Assembly: GCF_000686845.1 (NCBI RefSeq)
Contig: NZ_JMLS01000005.1
Coordinates: 225,672 to 289,671 of the forward strand
Source: Paenibacillus sp. UNC451MF
Lineage (GTDB): Bacteria; Bacillota; Bacilli; Paenibacillales; NBRC-103111
Direction: 5' to 3'
DNA length: 64,000 bases
Shown: positions 1 through 8,387 of the stretch, in pieces
Layout of the letters: each line of letters begins with the position of its first letter
How positions within the stretch are numbered: position 1 is the first letter of the stretch
The notes under the pieces: model-generated
Told to the model about the DNA's origin: nothing
The model's input: the letters and a program-made list of their open reading frames with translations, nothing else
Database searches by the model: none
Program-made: the position numbers and the translations under genes

Positions 1-639
1 AAATTTCATATTTACATCGGTAACAGTCTTGTAGTTTCTCTTATTTCCGCGGCTATCGTGCTGATTGTGACCATTTTGAGCGGTTATGTTCTGGCTCGGT
101 TTACCTTCAGGGGCAGCCGTCAGCTGATGCTCGCTTTTTTCATAACGCAAATGGTGCCGTTGTTCATAGGCTTCAGCACCTTGTACTGGATGATGTCAAG
201 GATGGGGCTGCTGAATAAACAGGGAGCCTTGATTCTCATGTACACGGTCGGTCTGGTTCCGTTTTGCACCATTATGCTGAGGGGATTTTTTCAGCGCATT
301 CCTGCAAGCCTCGAGGAAGCGGCGATGGTGGACGGCTGCTCTCGAATGAGCGCCTTGTTCCGGGTTATCGTCCCTATTATGATGCCGGGGATATCGGCGA
401 CGTTTATTTTTGCCTTCGTGCAGAACTGGAACGAGCTGTTCATGGCGATTATGTTCATTGATAAGGAAAGCTCTAAAACGCTGCCTGTAGCGATGAATTC
501 GTTTATTACGAAGTTCGATATCGACTGGGGCTCTATGTCGGCAGCTACGGTGCTGTCTGTGATTCCGACGGTCATTTTGTTCGCTATTTGCCAGCGTTTT
601 ATTGTCGAAGGATTGACGCAGGGAGCGGTGAAGGGTTAG
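1..639 (+). CDS. Carbohydrate ABC transporter permease (MalG/AraQ type), 5' end outside window
   Basis: Inner-membrane permease of a sugar ABC importer. The frame is open from base 1, so the start lies upstream of the window. Several hydrophobic segments are visible, and the cytoplasmic EAA loop is clear (EEAAMVDGCSRMSALFRVIV, about bases 313-372), which is where the ATPase docks. The C-terminus (VEGLTQGAVKG) is typical of the MalG/LplC branch of family-1 sugar transporters. The partner permease and solute-binding protein would be expected just upstream. The next gene starts 37 bases after the stop on the same strand and may be co-transcribed. The substrate cannot be deduced. Confidence 0.93.
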   Translation, partial: KFHIYIGNSLVVSLISAAIVLIVTILSGYVLARFTFRGSRQLMLAFFITQMVPLFIGFSTLYWMMSRMGLLNKQGALILMYTVGLVPFCTIMLRGFFQRIPASLEEAAMVDGCSRMSALFRVIVPIMMPGISATFIFAFVQNWNELFMAIMFIDKESSKTLPVAMNSFITKFDIDWGSMSAATVLSVIPTVILFAICQRFIVEGLTQGAVKG

Positions 640-675
640 CTCGCAGTGACAAAAACCATCGGAAGGAGAATTCCC

Positions 676-1881
676 GTGGACTCTAACCAAGTAAGGCTGG
701 AAGACGAGGATAACGTTCCTCGACGTACTGTCGATACGAGCACGCGAGTTGCTCATGACCCGCATGACGATAAGCATCAGGGTGCTGTTGTGATGCCGAT
801 TTATCAGAATAGCTTGTTCACCTTCGCTACGTATGAAGATTTCGATAGGGCATCTATGGGGAATGACGATGTCCCTGTATACTCACGCGGACATAATCCG
901 ACTGTACAGCAGCTGGAAAAGCGCTTAGCTGCTCTTCAAGGCGGAGAAAAGGCCCGATGCTTTGCTTCGGGAATGGCAGCTATCACGACGGCGGTCATTT
1001 CACATGTTCGGTCTGGAGACCATGTGATATGCGTGGATCAAGCCTACGGACCGACGCGGGAACTGTTGGGCGTGTTTCTAGCGCAGTATGGAGTGGAGAC
1101 GACCTTCGTCGATGGAACTTCTATGGAGTCTTTTCAAGCGGCGGTGCGTTCCAATACGCGGGTCATTTACCTGGAGAGCCCGACGACGCAGACGTTTCGG
1201 CTTCAGGATCTACGTGCTTGCGCAGAACTTGCCAGCAGCATTGGAGCGGTGACGATTATCGATAATACGTGGGGGACACCCTGTTTCCAGAACCCGTTCG
1301 AGTTCGGTATCGACCTCGTGCTGCATTCCATCAGCAAATATATCGGAGGCCATAGCGATATTATTGGTGGCGTGTTGATCGGGAGCGATGAAACGATCAG
1401 TCGAATCAACCGCAGTGAGTATCTGCTGCTCGGTGGCATCATGACGCCTCATTCGGCGTCCTTAACGATGCGCGGACTGCGGACGCTGCCCTTGCGTATG
1501 GAGAAGCTGGAGCAGAACGGACTCACGGTAGCGCAGCATTTGGAGCAGCTTCCTTTTGTAAGAAAGGTCAACCATCCGGGACTAGTATCCCACCCGCAGC
1601 AGGAACTGGCGAAGCGGCAGATGCACGGTTCGAGTAGTTTATTTTCCTTCGAGACCGACCTGCCGCCGGAAGAGATGAAGGCTTGGGCGGGAAGGCTCAA
1701 CTATTTCCGTATCGGCGTCAGCTGGGGCGGTTACGAGAGTTTGGTTACTGTGGGACGGTCCGTGCCGGGCTGCGAGCCCATACAGGGATCGATAGTTCGG
1801 CTGTACGTCGGTTTGGAGCATCCTCAGGTGCTGATAGAGGATATTGAGCAGGCTAGTACGGGGTTAGGTGGGATGGGTTAA
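676..1881 (+). CDS. Cys/Met-metabolism PLP enzyme (cystathionine gamma-synthase/beta-lyase family)
   Basis: A 401-residue fold-type I PLP enzyme of the transsulfuration family (cystathionine gamma-synthase, cystathionine lyases, methionine gamma-lyase). The PLP lysine is K221 in HSISKYIGGHSD, and the family segments YSRGHNPT and ASGMAAITT are present. The GTG start at 676 is preferred because GGAAGGAG lies 7 bases upstream; an in-frame GTG at 646 has no such site. It follows a sugar permease directly, an unusual neighbour for a sulfur amino acid enzyme. The exact reaction (gamma-synthase, beta-lyase or gamma-lyase) is not resolved. A strong terminator follows. Confidence 0.9.
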   Translation: MDSNQVRLEDEDNVPRRTVDTSTRVAHDPHDDKHQGAVVMPIYQNSLFTFATYEDFDRASMGNDDVPVYSRGHNPTVQQLEKRLAALQGGEKARCFASGMAAITTAVISHVRSGDHVICVDQAYGPTRELLGVFLAQYGVETTFVDGTSMESFQAAVRSNTRVIYLESPTTQTFRLQDLRACAELASSIGAVTIIDNTWGTPCFQNPFEFGIDLVLHSISKYIGGHSDIIGGVLIGSDETISRINRSEYLLLGGIMTPHSASLTMRGLRTLPLRMEKLEQNGLTVAQHLEQLPFVRKVNHPGLVSHPQQELAKRQMHGSSSLFSFETDLPPEEMKAWAGRLNYFRIGVSWGGYESLVTVGRSVPGCEPIQGSIVRLYVGLEHPQVLIEDIEQASTGLGGMG

Positions 1882-1891
1882 ATGGAAATAT

Positions 1892-1934
1892 AGGAGCTTT
1901 GCCACTGAATAGGGTGGTAAAGCTCCTTCTTTTT
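1892..1934 (+). terminator. Rho-independent terminator after the PLP enzyme gene
   Basis: A 14-bp stem (AGGAGCTTTGCCAC paired with GTGGTAAAGCTCCT, one G-T pair) with an 8-base loop is followed by TCTTTTT. Confidence 0.9.
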
Positions 1935-1968
1935 ATGCACCCTTGAGGTCAGCAGAATATGTAGAAAC

Positions 1969-1997
1969 TTAATGCTTGATGGAAATAACTGTATAAT
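1969..1997 (+). promoter_or_regulatory. Possible sigma-A promoter of the acyltransferase gene
   Basis: A perfect -10 TATAAT (1992-1997) has a weak -35 TTAATG (1969-1974) 17 bases upstream. It sits between a terminator and the acyltransferase gene. Confidence 0.45.
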
Positions 1998-2045
1998 ATA
2001 AAATAGAGACGTTCGTTATAAAGAATTATTGAAAGGGTGGCTTAT

Positions 2046-3149
2046 TTGATAAATTCTTTGACGTCTTTTAGATTTTTTGCTGCACTAATGGTTTTCTTAT
2101 ACCATATTGGAGTGACAGCCCAATTAGAATTGGGTACAGCTGGAGTGCAATTTTTTTTCGTCTTATCTGGATTTATTTTAGCGTATAACTATCATTCAAA
2201 GTTTACAGAATTAGAAGGTGTTCGTATTAAAAAATTCTACATAGCTCGATTTGCAAAAATATATCCCGTACATGTTCTAACGTTTTTAATTTCGCTTCCC
2301 CTTGCATTGCTATACTTCAATCCACAGGGTCTATATTTCATAAAGCTCGCTTATATGTCCTCAATAAATTTGCTGCTAATCCAAAGCTTCTTCCCAAATC
2401 AGGCTACATATTTTAATTTTAATGGGGTGTCATGGACGTTATCTGTTGAAGCAATATTTTATTTGACGTTTCCATTCTTAGTTTGGATATTTACAAAGCT
2501 TAGGATGAATAAAAATGTGTTCCGGGCATTCTTTCTATTCTTGGCGATCTGGATTGCATTGTTACTGTTAAATGCTAAATTAACAGAGGATAATAGCTTT
2601 TATGTTTGGTTGTTACATATTTTCCCGGTAGCGAGATTGTTTGAGTTTGCGTGTGGCGCAGTGTTGGGATTAATTTTTGTTGAAAAGTTTTCTGGTGTTA
2701 ATCAGGTTAAAAGTAAATTTACCGTTCTTGAGCTACTTAGCGTTGGACTTTTTATTGTTTTATTAGTAGTTTCCAGAGGAGTAGATGTAGGGATTGTCCG
2801 AGGAGTATATTTCGTTCCTATATGGTGTTTGTTGATATTCGTTTATGCATTTCAAGGTGGATTGATTTCAAAGGTACTTTCAAATAAGACCTTAGTCTAT
2901 TTAGGTGAAATTAGTTTCTCATTTTATATGGTTCATCAGTTAGTGATTCGATATATGGATTTCTTAACTATTCCAGTCATATATAAATCTAGTATTTCCT
3001 TCATCCTTTCAATTCTGTTGAGTTCTTTGATCTTTAAATTCTACGAGGAACCATTGCGCAAAAAACTTCGTTATGGCTTTAACCATTCAAATAAACAGAA
3101 ATCGATGCAGCTCCCATCATCCCCTTCTATTGAATCACGGTTATCATAG
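2046..3149 (+). CDS. Acyltransferase 3 family membrane protein (OafA/YrhL-like)
   Basis: A polytopic membrane O-acyltransferase of about 367 residues, the family that acetylates or acylates surface polysaccharides and antibiotics. Family landmarks are SLTSFRFFAALMVFLYH with the conserved His near the N-terminus, FFVLSGFILAYNY, RFAKIYPVH and WTLSVEAIFYLTFP, with about ten hydrophobic segments. TTG at 2046 is the likely start because AAAGGGTGG ends 5 bases upstream and the protein then begins as relatives do; GTG at 2037 would lie inside that ribosome site. Base composition is markedly AT-rich compared with both neighbours, suggesting acquisition by transfer. The acyl acceptor is unknown. It is bracketed by terminators and appears monocistronic. 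Confidence 0.9.
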   Translation: MINSLTSFRFFAALMVFLYHIGVTAQLELGTAGVQFFFVLSGFILAYNYHSKFTELEGVRIKKFYIARFAKIYPVHVLTFLISLPLALLYFNPQGLYFIKLAYMSSINLLLIQSFFPNQATYFNFNGVSWTLSVEAIFYLTFPFLVWIFTKLRMNKNVFRAFFLFLAIWIALLLLNAKLTEDNSFYVWLLHIFPVARLFEFACGAVLGLIFVEKFSGVNQVKSKFTVLELLSVGLFIVLLVVSRGVDVGIVRGVYFVPIWCLLIFVYAFQGGLISKVLSNKTLVYLGEISFSFYMVHQLVIRYMDFLTIPVIYKSSISFILSILLSSLIFKFYEEPLRKKLRYGFNHSNKQKSMQLPSSPSIESRLS

Positions 3150-3183
3150 AATAAAAAGAAGGAAGCGAATAATATATAACAAT

Positions 3184-3243
3184 GGCCAGAAAGGGATACC
3201 CACCGGAGTATTACAAACAAATCTGAATTTTCATGGGTTTCTC
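3184..3243. repeat. Partial copy of the palindromic intergenic repeat found at 33096-33250
   Basis: The segment GGGATACCCACCGGAGTA, then ACAAACA and, 20 bases later, GGGTTTCTC, matches in order and spacing the 3' half of the element at 33187-33249. The preceding GGCCAGAAA resembles GGCCGGAGG of that copy. No left arm is visible here, so this copy is degenerate or half-length. Confidence 0.6.
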
Positions 3244-3252
3244 GGCAGACTC

Positions 3253-3281
3253 AGCGCCAGCCAATCGGCTGGTGCTTTTTC
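3253..3281 (+). terminator. Rho-independent terminator after the acyltransferase gene
   Basis: A 10-bp stem AGCGCCAGCC / GGCTGGTGCT with a 4-base loop is followed by TTTTT. Confidence 0.8.
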
Positions 3282-3433
3282 ATATTCCCTCGAACACTAA
3301 ACATCATAAACCGACAAATATCGACCCAATTATAGTAATTTTTATATGAATCTATTAAAATGTACTTGCATATTAGGAAATTCCTCCCACGGAATACATA
3401 TCATACATCAACGTAAATAGGAGAGATAGAAGC

Positions 3434-4882
3434 TTGGGAACAGAGAAAAGGTTGAGTAGGATGCAGAATGTAACAGCCGTCCTACTGGGGATGAGTCTTA
3501 TTTTTGGCAGTACAAATGCAGTTTCAGGAGCGGCTTCTGACCCCATACCGGTGAACAAGGAGATTGTTGACCCATACCAGGAGTACACCTATGAATTAAT
3601 GTCAGAGCAGATCGATAAGCTAGCTGCCGCTTATCCCGGATTAATCGAGGTCAAGTCGATTGGGACGACGGATTTTGGCCGAGATATTAAGGCAGTCAAG
3701 CTGGGTAAAGGGGAAGCTTCCGTCCTAATAGACGGGTCTCAGCATGCCAGAGAATGGATGGGGACAAACCTTATTCTTTATATGATTGACCGGTATGCTT
3801 ACGCTTATGAGAATAATATGAAATACGATCAGTATGTGGTTCGCGATTTGTTGGATCACTGCTCGATCTGGTTTGTTCCGATGGTGAACCCGGATGGTGT
3901 GACGCTTCAACAGAAAGGGCTGGATGCTTTTCCGGAATATTACCATGATTACATGATTAGTATGAACGGTGGCAGTTATAATTTTAAACGCTGGAAGGCA
4001 AATGCGAGCGGGATTGACATTAACCGGCAGTATCCTGCTATGTGGACTGGTATTGTCAATTCTCCCAAGTATCCGATGTTCAAGAATTATAAAGGCTCCG
4101 AGCCTGCGGAAACAGCGGAAGCGACGAGCATGATCCATTTTACATACCAGATTGATCCGGAAATTGCCTTATCCTATCACAGCTCAGGTGAAGTGCTATA
4201 TTGGTATTTCAACACGGCACCCGAACATATGGCTCGGGATAAGAAGATGGCAGACAGCATAAGCGCGATGACAGGATATAGTCAGGTCAAACCGGTAAAA
4301 GATCCTTCAGGTGGGGGCTTCACCGATTGGTTTATCGCCCAATTTGGGCGGCCTGGGTTTACAGCGGAGTTAGGACCATACCAAGAGGAGACCGAGCTGC
4401 CGCTCTGGACCTTCACAGACATATGGAGTGAGAATCAGAATATTGGATTATATATGGCTTCGGAAGGGTATAAGCTCTGGCATGAGCGGTATCCGATGGA
4501 AATGATAGAGGAAAACATTCAGCTGCTGGAGCCAGTGCAGCTCTATAATCGTCCTAAGGAGTCGTTTCCGGTTGGTGGAGAGCTGGGCAAAGTAAAAGTA
4601 AAGACGGATGCACGCCTAGGAGATTGGTACCGTGTCCCTACGTGGCTTGGTCCGAAGTGGATACGTCTGAACCAAACCCCTTTCTTAAAAGGATCTAGCG
4701 AGAAAATGGAGGAGCGTATAAACTTAAGGAGTCCAGCATCTGTTTATAAATATCCTAATCAGGACAATTCTGTACGGCTTGGTGAGTTGAATCCGCAGGA
4801 AGTGCAGGCCTTGGAGCGTTGGAACGGCTGGATATTGATCCGCACCTGGTTAGGTGATGGCTGGATCCAGGAGCAAGAGTAG
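3434..4882 (+). CDS. Secreted M14-family zinc carboxypeptidase with C-terminal W-rich repeats
   Basis: A 482-residue metallocarboxypeptidase. A signal peptide covers about residues 1-33. The M14 zinc site is H104 and E107 (QHAREW) plus H249 (SYHSSGE), the catalytic Glu is E312 (FTAELGPY), and the substrate-binding DINRQY motif is present. The last ~100 residues hold two short SH3-like repeats (GDWYRVPTWLGPKWIRL and NGWILIRTWLGDGWIQ), also found in the next gene, suggesting a common wall- or surface-binding module. The TTG start is supported by AGGAGAG 8 bases upstream. The substrate could be peptide cross-links of peptidoglycan (compare gamma-glutamyl M14 enzymes) or environmental peptides; the pairing with an amidase favours wall peptides. 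Confidence 0.92.
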   Translation: MGTEKRLSRMQNVTAVLLGMSLIFGSTNAVSGAASDPIPVNKEIVDPYQEYTYELMSEQIDKLAAAYPGLIEVKSIGTTDFGRDIKAVKLGKGEASVLIDGSQHAREWMGTNLILYMIDRYAYAYENNMKYDQYVVRDLLDHCSIWFVPMVNPDGVTLQQKGLDAFPEYYHDYMISMNGGSYNFKRWKANASGIDINRQYPAMWTGIVNSPKYPMFKNYKGSEPAETAEATSMIHFTYQIDPEIALSYHSSGEVLYWYFNTAPEHMARDKKMADSISAMTGYSQVKPVKDPSGGGFTDWFIAQFGRPGFTAELGPYQEETELPLWTFTDIWSENQNIGLYMASEGYKLWHERYPMEMIEENIQLLEPVQLYNRPKESFPVGGELGKVKVKTDARLGDWYRVPTWLGPKWIRLNQTPFLKGSSEKMEERINLRSPASVYKYPNQDNSVRLGELNPQEVQALERWNGWILIRTWLGDGWIQEQE

Positions 4883-4936
4883 CTTGTTGGATAGATCCGG
4901 TATTTAGTAGAGCAAGAATACATAGGAGGGCAATTC

Positions 4937-6049
4937 ATGGTCCGCAGCAATATGAGTTTTATTTCTCTAACGATTGCGCTATTGATCAGTGGGTGGCTGG
5001 GACCGACGCAGGTCAGTGCCAGCACGCCTAATGAGCAGATGGTTTGCCTCGATCCCGGGCATCAGCTGTACGGTAACAACGCTCTGGAGCAAGCTTCACC
5101 GGACTCCAAAGAAATGAAGGCAAAGGTGACTTCTGGAACCAGAGGGGTCAAGACGAAGAAGCCGGAATATGTGCTCACCCTGGAAGCTTCGCTGTTGCTG
5201 AAGGGCAAGCTGGAAAAACTGGGATACAACGTAGTTATGACTCGGGAAACCCATGATGTAGACATTTCGAATATTGAACGGGCCCAGAAGTGCAATGATG
5301 TCCAAGCAGACTTGGCGGTACGAATCCATGCGGATGGAGATAATTCTCCGAAAGCACAAGGCATATCCGTGCTGTATCCGGCATCGAGTAAGGGGACACA
5401 AGCGTTCTTCGCTCAAAGCAAGGAGGCTGCAGGCGTCATCCTGAACGAAGCGATAGCCGCAACAGGAGCCGTATCGAGGGGGATTGTTCCACGCTCCGAT
5501 TTGACCGGATTCAATTGGTCGACCGTTCCTTCCGTTCTCATAGAGATGGGCTTCATGACCAACCCGGAGGAAGATGAGAAGTTATCGGATACGAATTATT
5601 TGAATCAATTAACAAATGGTATGACTACCGGCATTAATCAGATACTGTCTTCTCCAGCAGATGAACCGGAAGTGGATGCCCAGTCTCAGGTATACTTGGC
5701 GGCGCACAGCCAATTATTTGAATTTACAAACGGCAAAATGCTCCGAACCCAGGTAGCACTTTCTCCTCAACTCGTGCAGCTTTCCGCAACAAAAGGTGAT
5801 TGGGGAAAAGTGAGCACTTGGATCGGGGATAAATGGGTATATATTGGGCAGGGTGCTTATCAGGTTAAGCCTGTAGATAAACAAGTCGTATTATCCGAGG
5901 ACGCTCCGTTCTACCGAACTCCCTCGGATATGAGTCCGGCGGGAAGGCTGTCCACTCAAAAAATCAATGTGCACGGACAGTGGGATGAATGGTATTTGAT
6001 CGAGACGTGGATGGGGAGCATGTGGATTTCCGCATGGAATGTAAGTTAA
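4937..6049 (+). CDS. N-acetylmuramoyl-L-alanine amidase (Amidase_3) with C-terminal W-rich repeats
   Basis: A secreted cell-wall hydrolase of 370 residues that cleaves the bond between MurNAc and the stem peptide. It has an N-terminal signal peptide (about 1-29). The Amidase_3 zinc and catalytic residues are visible as H42 (CLDPGH), E83, H131 (AVRIHADG) and E203 (VLIEMGFMTNPEED). The C-terminal 120 residues carry two repeats (GDWGKVSTWIGDKWVYIG and WYLIETWMGSMWIS) matching those of the carboxypeptidase upstream. The ATG at 4937 has AGGAGGG 7 bases ahead, and the gap to the upstream gene is only 54 bases without a terminator, so the two wall enzymes are probably one operon. Confidence 0.93.
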   Translation: MVRSNMSFISLTIALLISGWLGPTQVSASTPNEQMVCLDPGHQLYGNNALEQASPDSKEMKAKVTSGTRGVKTKKPEYVLTLEASLLLKGKLEKLGYNVVMTRETHDVDISNIERAQKCNDVQADLAVRIHADGDNSPKAQGISVLYPASSKGTQAFFAQSKEAAGVILNEAIAATGAVSRGIVPRSDLTGFNWSTVPSVLIEMGFMTNPEEDEKLSDTNYLNQLTNGMTTGINQILSSPADEPEVDAQSQVYLAAHSQLFEFTNGKMLRTQVALSPQLVQLSATKGDWGKVSTWIGDKWVYIGQGAYQVKPVDKQVVLSEDAPFYRTPSDMSPAGRLSTQKINVHGQWDEWYLIETWMGSMWISAWNVS

Positions 6050-6104
6050 TGTTGAAATGGAGGGGGCACGCAAGTACTCCTTCTGACCATAGAAGGTGTT
6101 GCCA

Positions 6105-6147
6105 GGGAGCTAACCGTTACAAGCGGTTCAGCTCCCTTATTGTTTTT
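6105..6147 (+). terminator. Rho-independent terminator between convergent genes
   Basis: GGGAGCTAACCG pairs with CGGTTCAGCTCCC and is followed by TTATTGTTTTT. It ends the amidase operon, in the gap before the convergent gene at 6169. Confidence 0.8.
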
Positions 6148-6168
6148 CCTGGCATAGAACGGCCGATT

Positions 6169-6963
6169 TTACCGACGCCGCTGCGGTGCCCTTTTCGCTT
6201 TAGAGCACTTCAAGCAATATCGTTTGCCGTAGGCTCTGGCGTAGGCGACGATTTTGCGGATCATCGATTTATTCGGCAGCTTGGTGAACGGGCAAGGATC
6301 GGGGCAGGTATTCACTTCCAGAATCCACGGATTTAAGCGGTGATCTATGGCGATATCGAGCCCGAGCTCTTTCATGGCGGGATATGCACGGCTGAACTGC
6401 GCCGCCGTCAAGTAGGCTAGGCGATCCATTCTTGCCAATAGCCTGGAGGCTTGCTTCTTTCCTGCGGCAGGTACAAGAAGAGCATGTGCTGGGAAAATAG
6501 TGCCGCCCTGGCTGCCATTGCTGACGATTTTGCGCGGATGGGCAACACGAGCGACGGTTCCGGTCCGCTCCCATTTTCCAGCCGGATTTTTTTGGATCAT
6601 GACGCGAAAATCATAGGGACGGCCTTGGTGTCTCAGCACATGAATCCCTTTTTGAACCAAGTAAGGCTTTCGTCCGATGTGCTTCGTGAGCGAATGGAAC
6701 ATGGTATGGAAGGTTGGAAAGGTTACAGCTCGTACGTCTCTTTGGTAACGATAGGTCCGTTTTGATTTATCCACTTTCATAACTCCGACGCCCTTAGCGC
6801 CTGAATCCGGCTTCACATAGACCATATGATGGCGATGCAGCATCTCAGCCAGTCGCTCACGCGTCAATCGACGAGTGACAGGCACATGCCTTGCCAATGT
6901 CTGATCGCGCAGTACGACTCGGGTCTTTATCCATTTACTGGATATAAATGTTTGTTTGCTCAA
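6169..6963 (-). CDS. YheC/YheD-family ATP-grasp protein (endospore coat-associated type), short form
   Basis: A 264-residue ATP-grasp protein of the YheC/YheD family. Evidence is VKPDSGAKGVGVMKV (ATP-binding loop), YLVQKGIHVLRHQGRPYDFR, VSNGSQGGT and the metal-binding end DIAIDHRLNPWILEVNTCPD. B. subtilis YheC and YheD, linked to spore coat, are longer (over 350 residues) with an N-terminal extension; this protein is essentially the ATP-grasp part alone. The TTG start is chosen because GAGGGTGG lies 6 bases upstream. The very basic C-terminus (KCSKAKRAPQRRR) is unusual. The carboxylate and amine substrates are unknown. Confidence 0.88.
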   Translation of the reverse strand: MSKQTFISSKWIKTRVVLRDQTLARHVPVTRRLTRERLAEMLHRHHMVYVKPDSGAKGVGVMKVDKSKRTYRYQRDVRAVTFPTFHTMFHSLTKHIGRKPYLVQKGIHVLRHQGRPYDFRVMIQKNPAGKWERTGTVARVAHPRKIVSNGSQGGTIFPAHALLVPAAGKKQASRLLARMDRLAYLTAAQFSRAYPAMKELGLDIAIDHRLNPWILEVNTCPDPCPFTKLPNKSMIRKIVAYARAYGKRYCLKCSKAKRAPQRRR

Positions 6964-7154
6964 TTGATGCCACCCTCATTTCTGCGCAAATATAGCTTAC
7001 GCTATATCATACGAAGCTTCCTGAACATAGGTGATTGCTAGTCGGCTTTTCCCTCTGCAATAGGCTAATGGACGAACACAGGCGGATGGGGGTGCATAAA
7101 GTAACTATGGAAAACAACCAGACTCGATAAGCTGAGAGGAAAGGGGAGGAGACC

Positions 7155-8387
7155 GTGTCGGTCCCTTTAGAGCTTCAGCAGACCCTAGAACGTATGGCCC
7201 GACAATACCCGTGGTATGCGCTTGAGGCCGATGGGAAGCAGTTAGATGGCGGGGGAGAGTGGGAACGTCTGCCGCTGATCACAGCTTCGTTGTTGGAGAA
7301 GCACTACTACAGTGATCATAATCCTTTGTCAAAGCGGGACGATTTGAATCGTTACCAGACATCTGGAACAAGCTCCAACCGGCGCAAGACGATCTTCTAT
7401 TCGGAAGCGGATGAAGAAGCATATATGCGGATCAAGCTCGATGTATTTCGTCATATTGTCGGCTATGGAGGATTTCATAGAGCCTTGGCAGATATGGGTA
7501 CGGGCCATGCGGAAGCGACTGCGGTTGGGGTATTCCGGCGCCTCGGAATGGAAGTGGAATCCGTGTCGTTTCGGTTGCCGATAGCTCGGCATTTGGACCG
7601 GCTAGCACAGTTTCGTCCCGAGGTGCTGTATACGATGCCCTCTATATTGGATCGAATTTTGCTCGCTTCCGAAGATCCTACAGTCTATGGAATTCGCCAT
7701 GTCATTCTTGTAGGGGAGATGGCTTCTCCTGTCTGGATTCAGCGGGCAGCCGAACAATTGGGTCTGAACGTGCAGCAAATTACGGATACGTACGGTTCTA
7801 TTGAGATCGGAACTATTGCGTATTTTTCTCATGAGCATGGGAGGTACTTGTTAACCGAGGGATTGCTGGCGGAGGGCATTGCCGCCGAGGATATCGGAGA
7901 ACATTTGGAGCCTCTTGTGGAAGCGGATGAGCAAGTGCTTGTCTTGACCTCGACGTTAAGGGAAGCGTTCCCCGCAATCCGTTATGTGACCTATGATATC
8001 GTGCGTGATATGCGTCCTATCCTAGTAGACGGAGTTTTGCGGCAAAGCTTTCACAGTGTAGTGAAGCGAATCGGTCCGGACTTAAAGCACGGTGAGAAAA
8101 TAAGCATCTACGATATTGAAGACGTCGTTTACCGTCACCTGAATGCAGCAAGCGTCCGAGTTAAAGTAACTGGAAATGCACTATCCGTTTCTATATATAG
8201 TCCTGATGCGGAAGGAGAGGTTCTGAAGAGCATTCGAAGTGATCTGGAGAATCGCATTCCGGAGATAGGCGCGATGATTCGTGCAGGGATTTTGGAAGGG
8301 ATACAGGTCATCGGAGCGGCATTTGACGATTCGGATCACCGCAGCTCCGTCAAGAATAAAAAAATAAGCTATGAGGTTGAGGGATGA
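7155..8387 (+). CDS. Adenylate-forming enzyme (phenylacetate-CoA ligase/CoF synthetase-like), first gene of the sbnAB-type operon
   Basis: A 410-residue protein of the PaaK-like branch of ANL enzymes, which activate carboxylic acids as acyl-adenylates. The phosphate-binding loop TSGTSSNRRK (about residue 69), the A5 motif DTYGSIEIG (about residue 211) and a lysine-rich A10-like end (SVKNKKISYE) are visible. The A7 region reads YDIVRD rather than the canonical GD-containing loop, so activity or specificity may differ. The GTG start has GGGGAGG 6 bases ahead. Its stop overlaps the start of the sbnA-like gene (ATGA), which indicates translational coupling and a joint role. Whether it activates diaminopropionate, its precursor or another acid is unknown. 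Confidence 0.82.
   Translation: MSVPLELQQTLERMARQYPWYALEADGKQLDGGGEWERLPLITASLLEKHYYSDHNPLSKRDDLNRYQTSGTSSNRRKTIFYSEADEEAYMRIKLDVFRHIVGYGGFHRALADMGTGHAEATAVGVFRRLGMEVESVSFRLPIARHLDRLAQFRPEVLYTMPSILDRILLASEDPTVYGIRHVILVGEMASPVWIQRAAEQLGLNVQQITDTYGSIEIGTIAYFSHEHGRYLLTEGLLAEGIAAEDIGEHLEPLVEADEQVLVLTSTLREAFPAIRYVTYDIVRDMRPILVDGVLRQSFHSVVKRIGPDLKHGEKISIYDIEDVVYRHLNAASVRVKVTGNALSVSIYSPDAEGEVLKSIRSDLENRIPEIGAMIRAGILEGIQVIGAAFDDSDHRSSVKNKKISYEVEG

Noticed and set aside
196-777. Long minus-strand open frame opposite the permease and PLP enzyme genes
   Set aside because: It spans the ends of two well-supported genes, has no recognisable product and lacks a ribosome site.
3073-3300. 75-codon plus-strand frame across the acyltransferase end and terminator
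   Set aside because: It reads through the repeat copy and the terminator hairpin and has no ribosome site.
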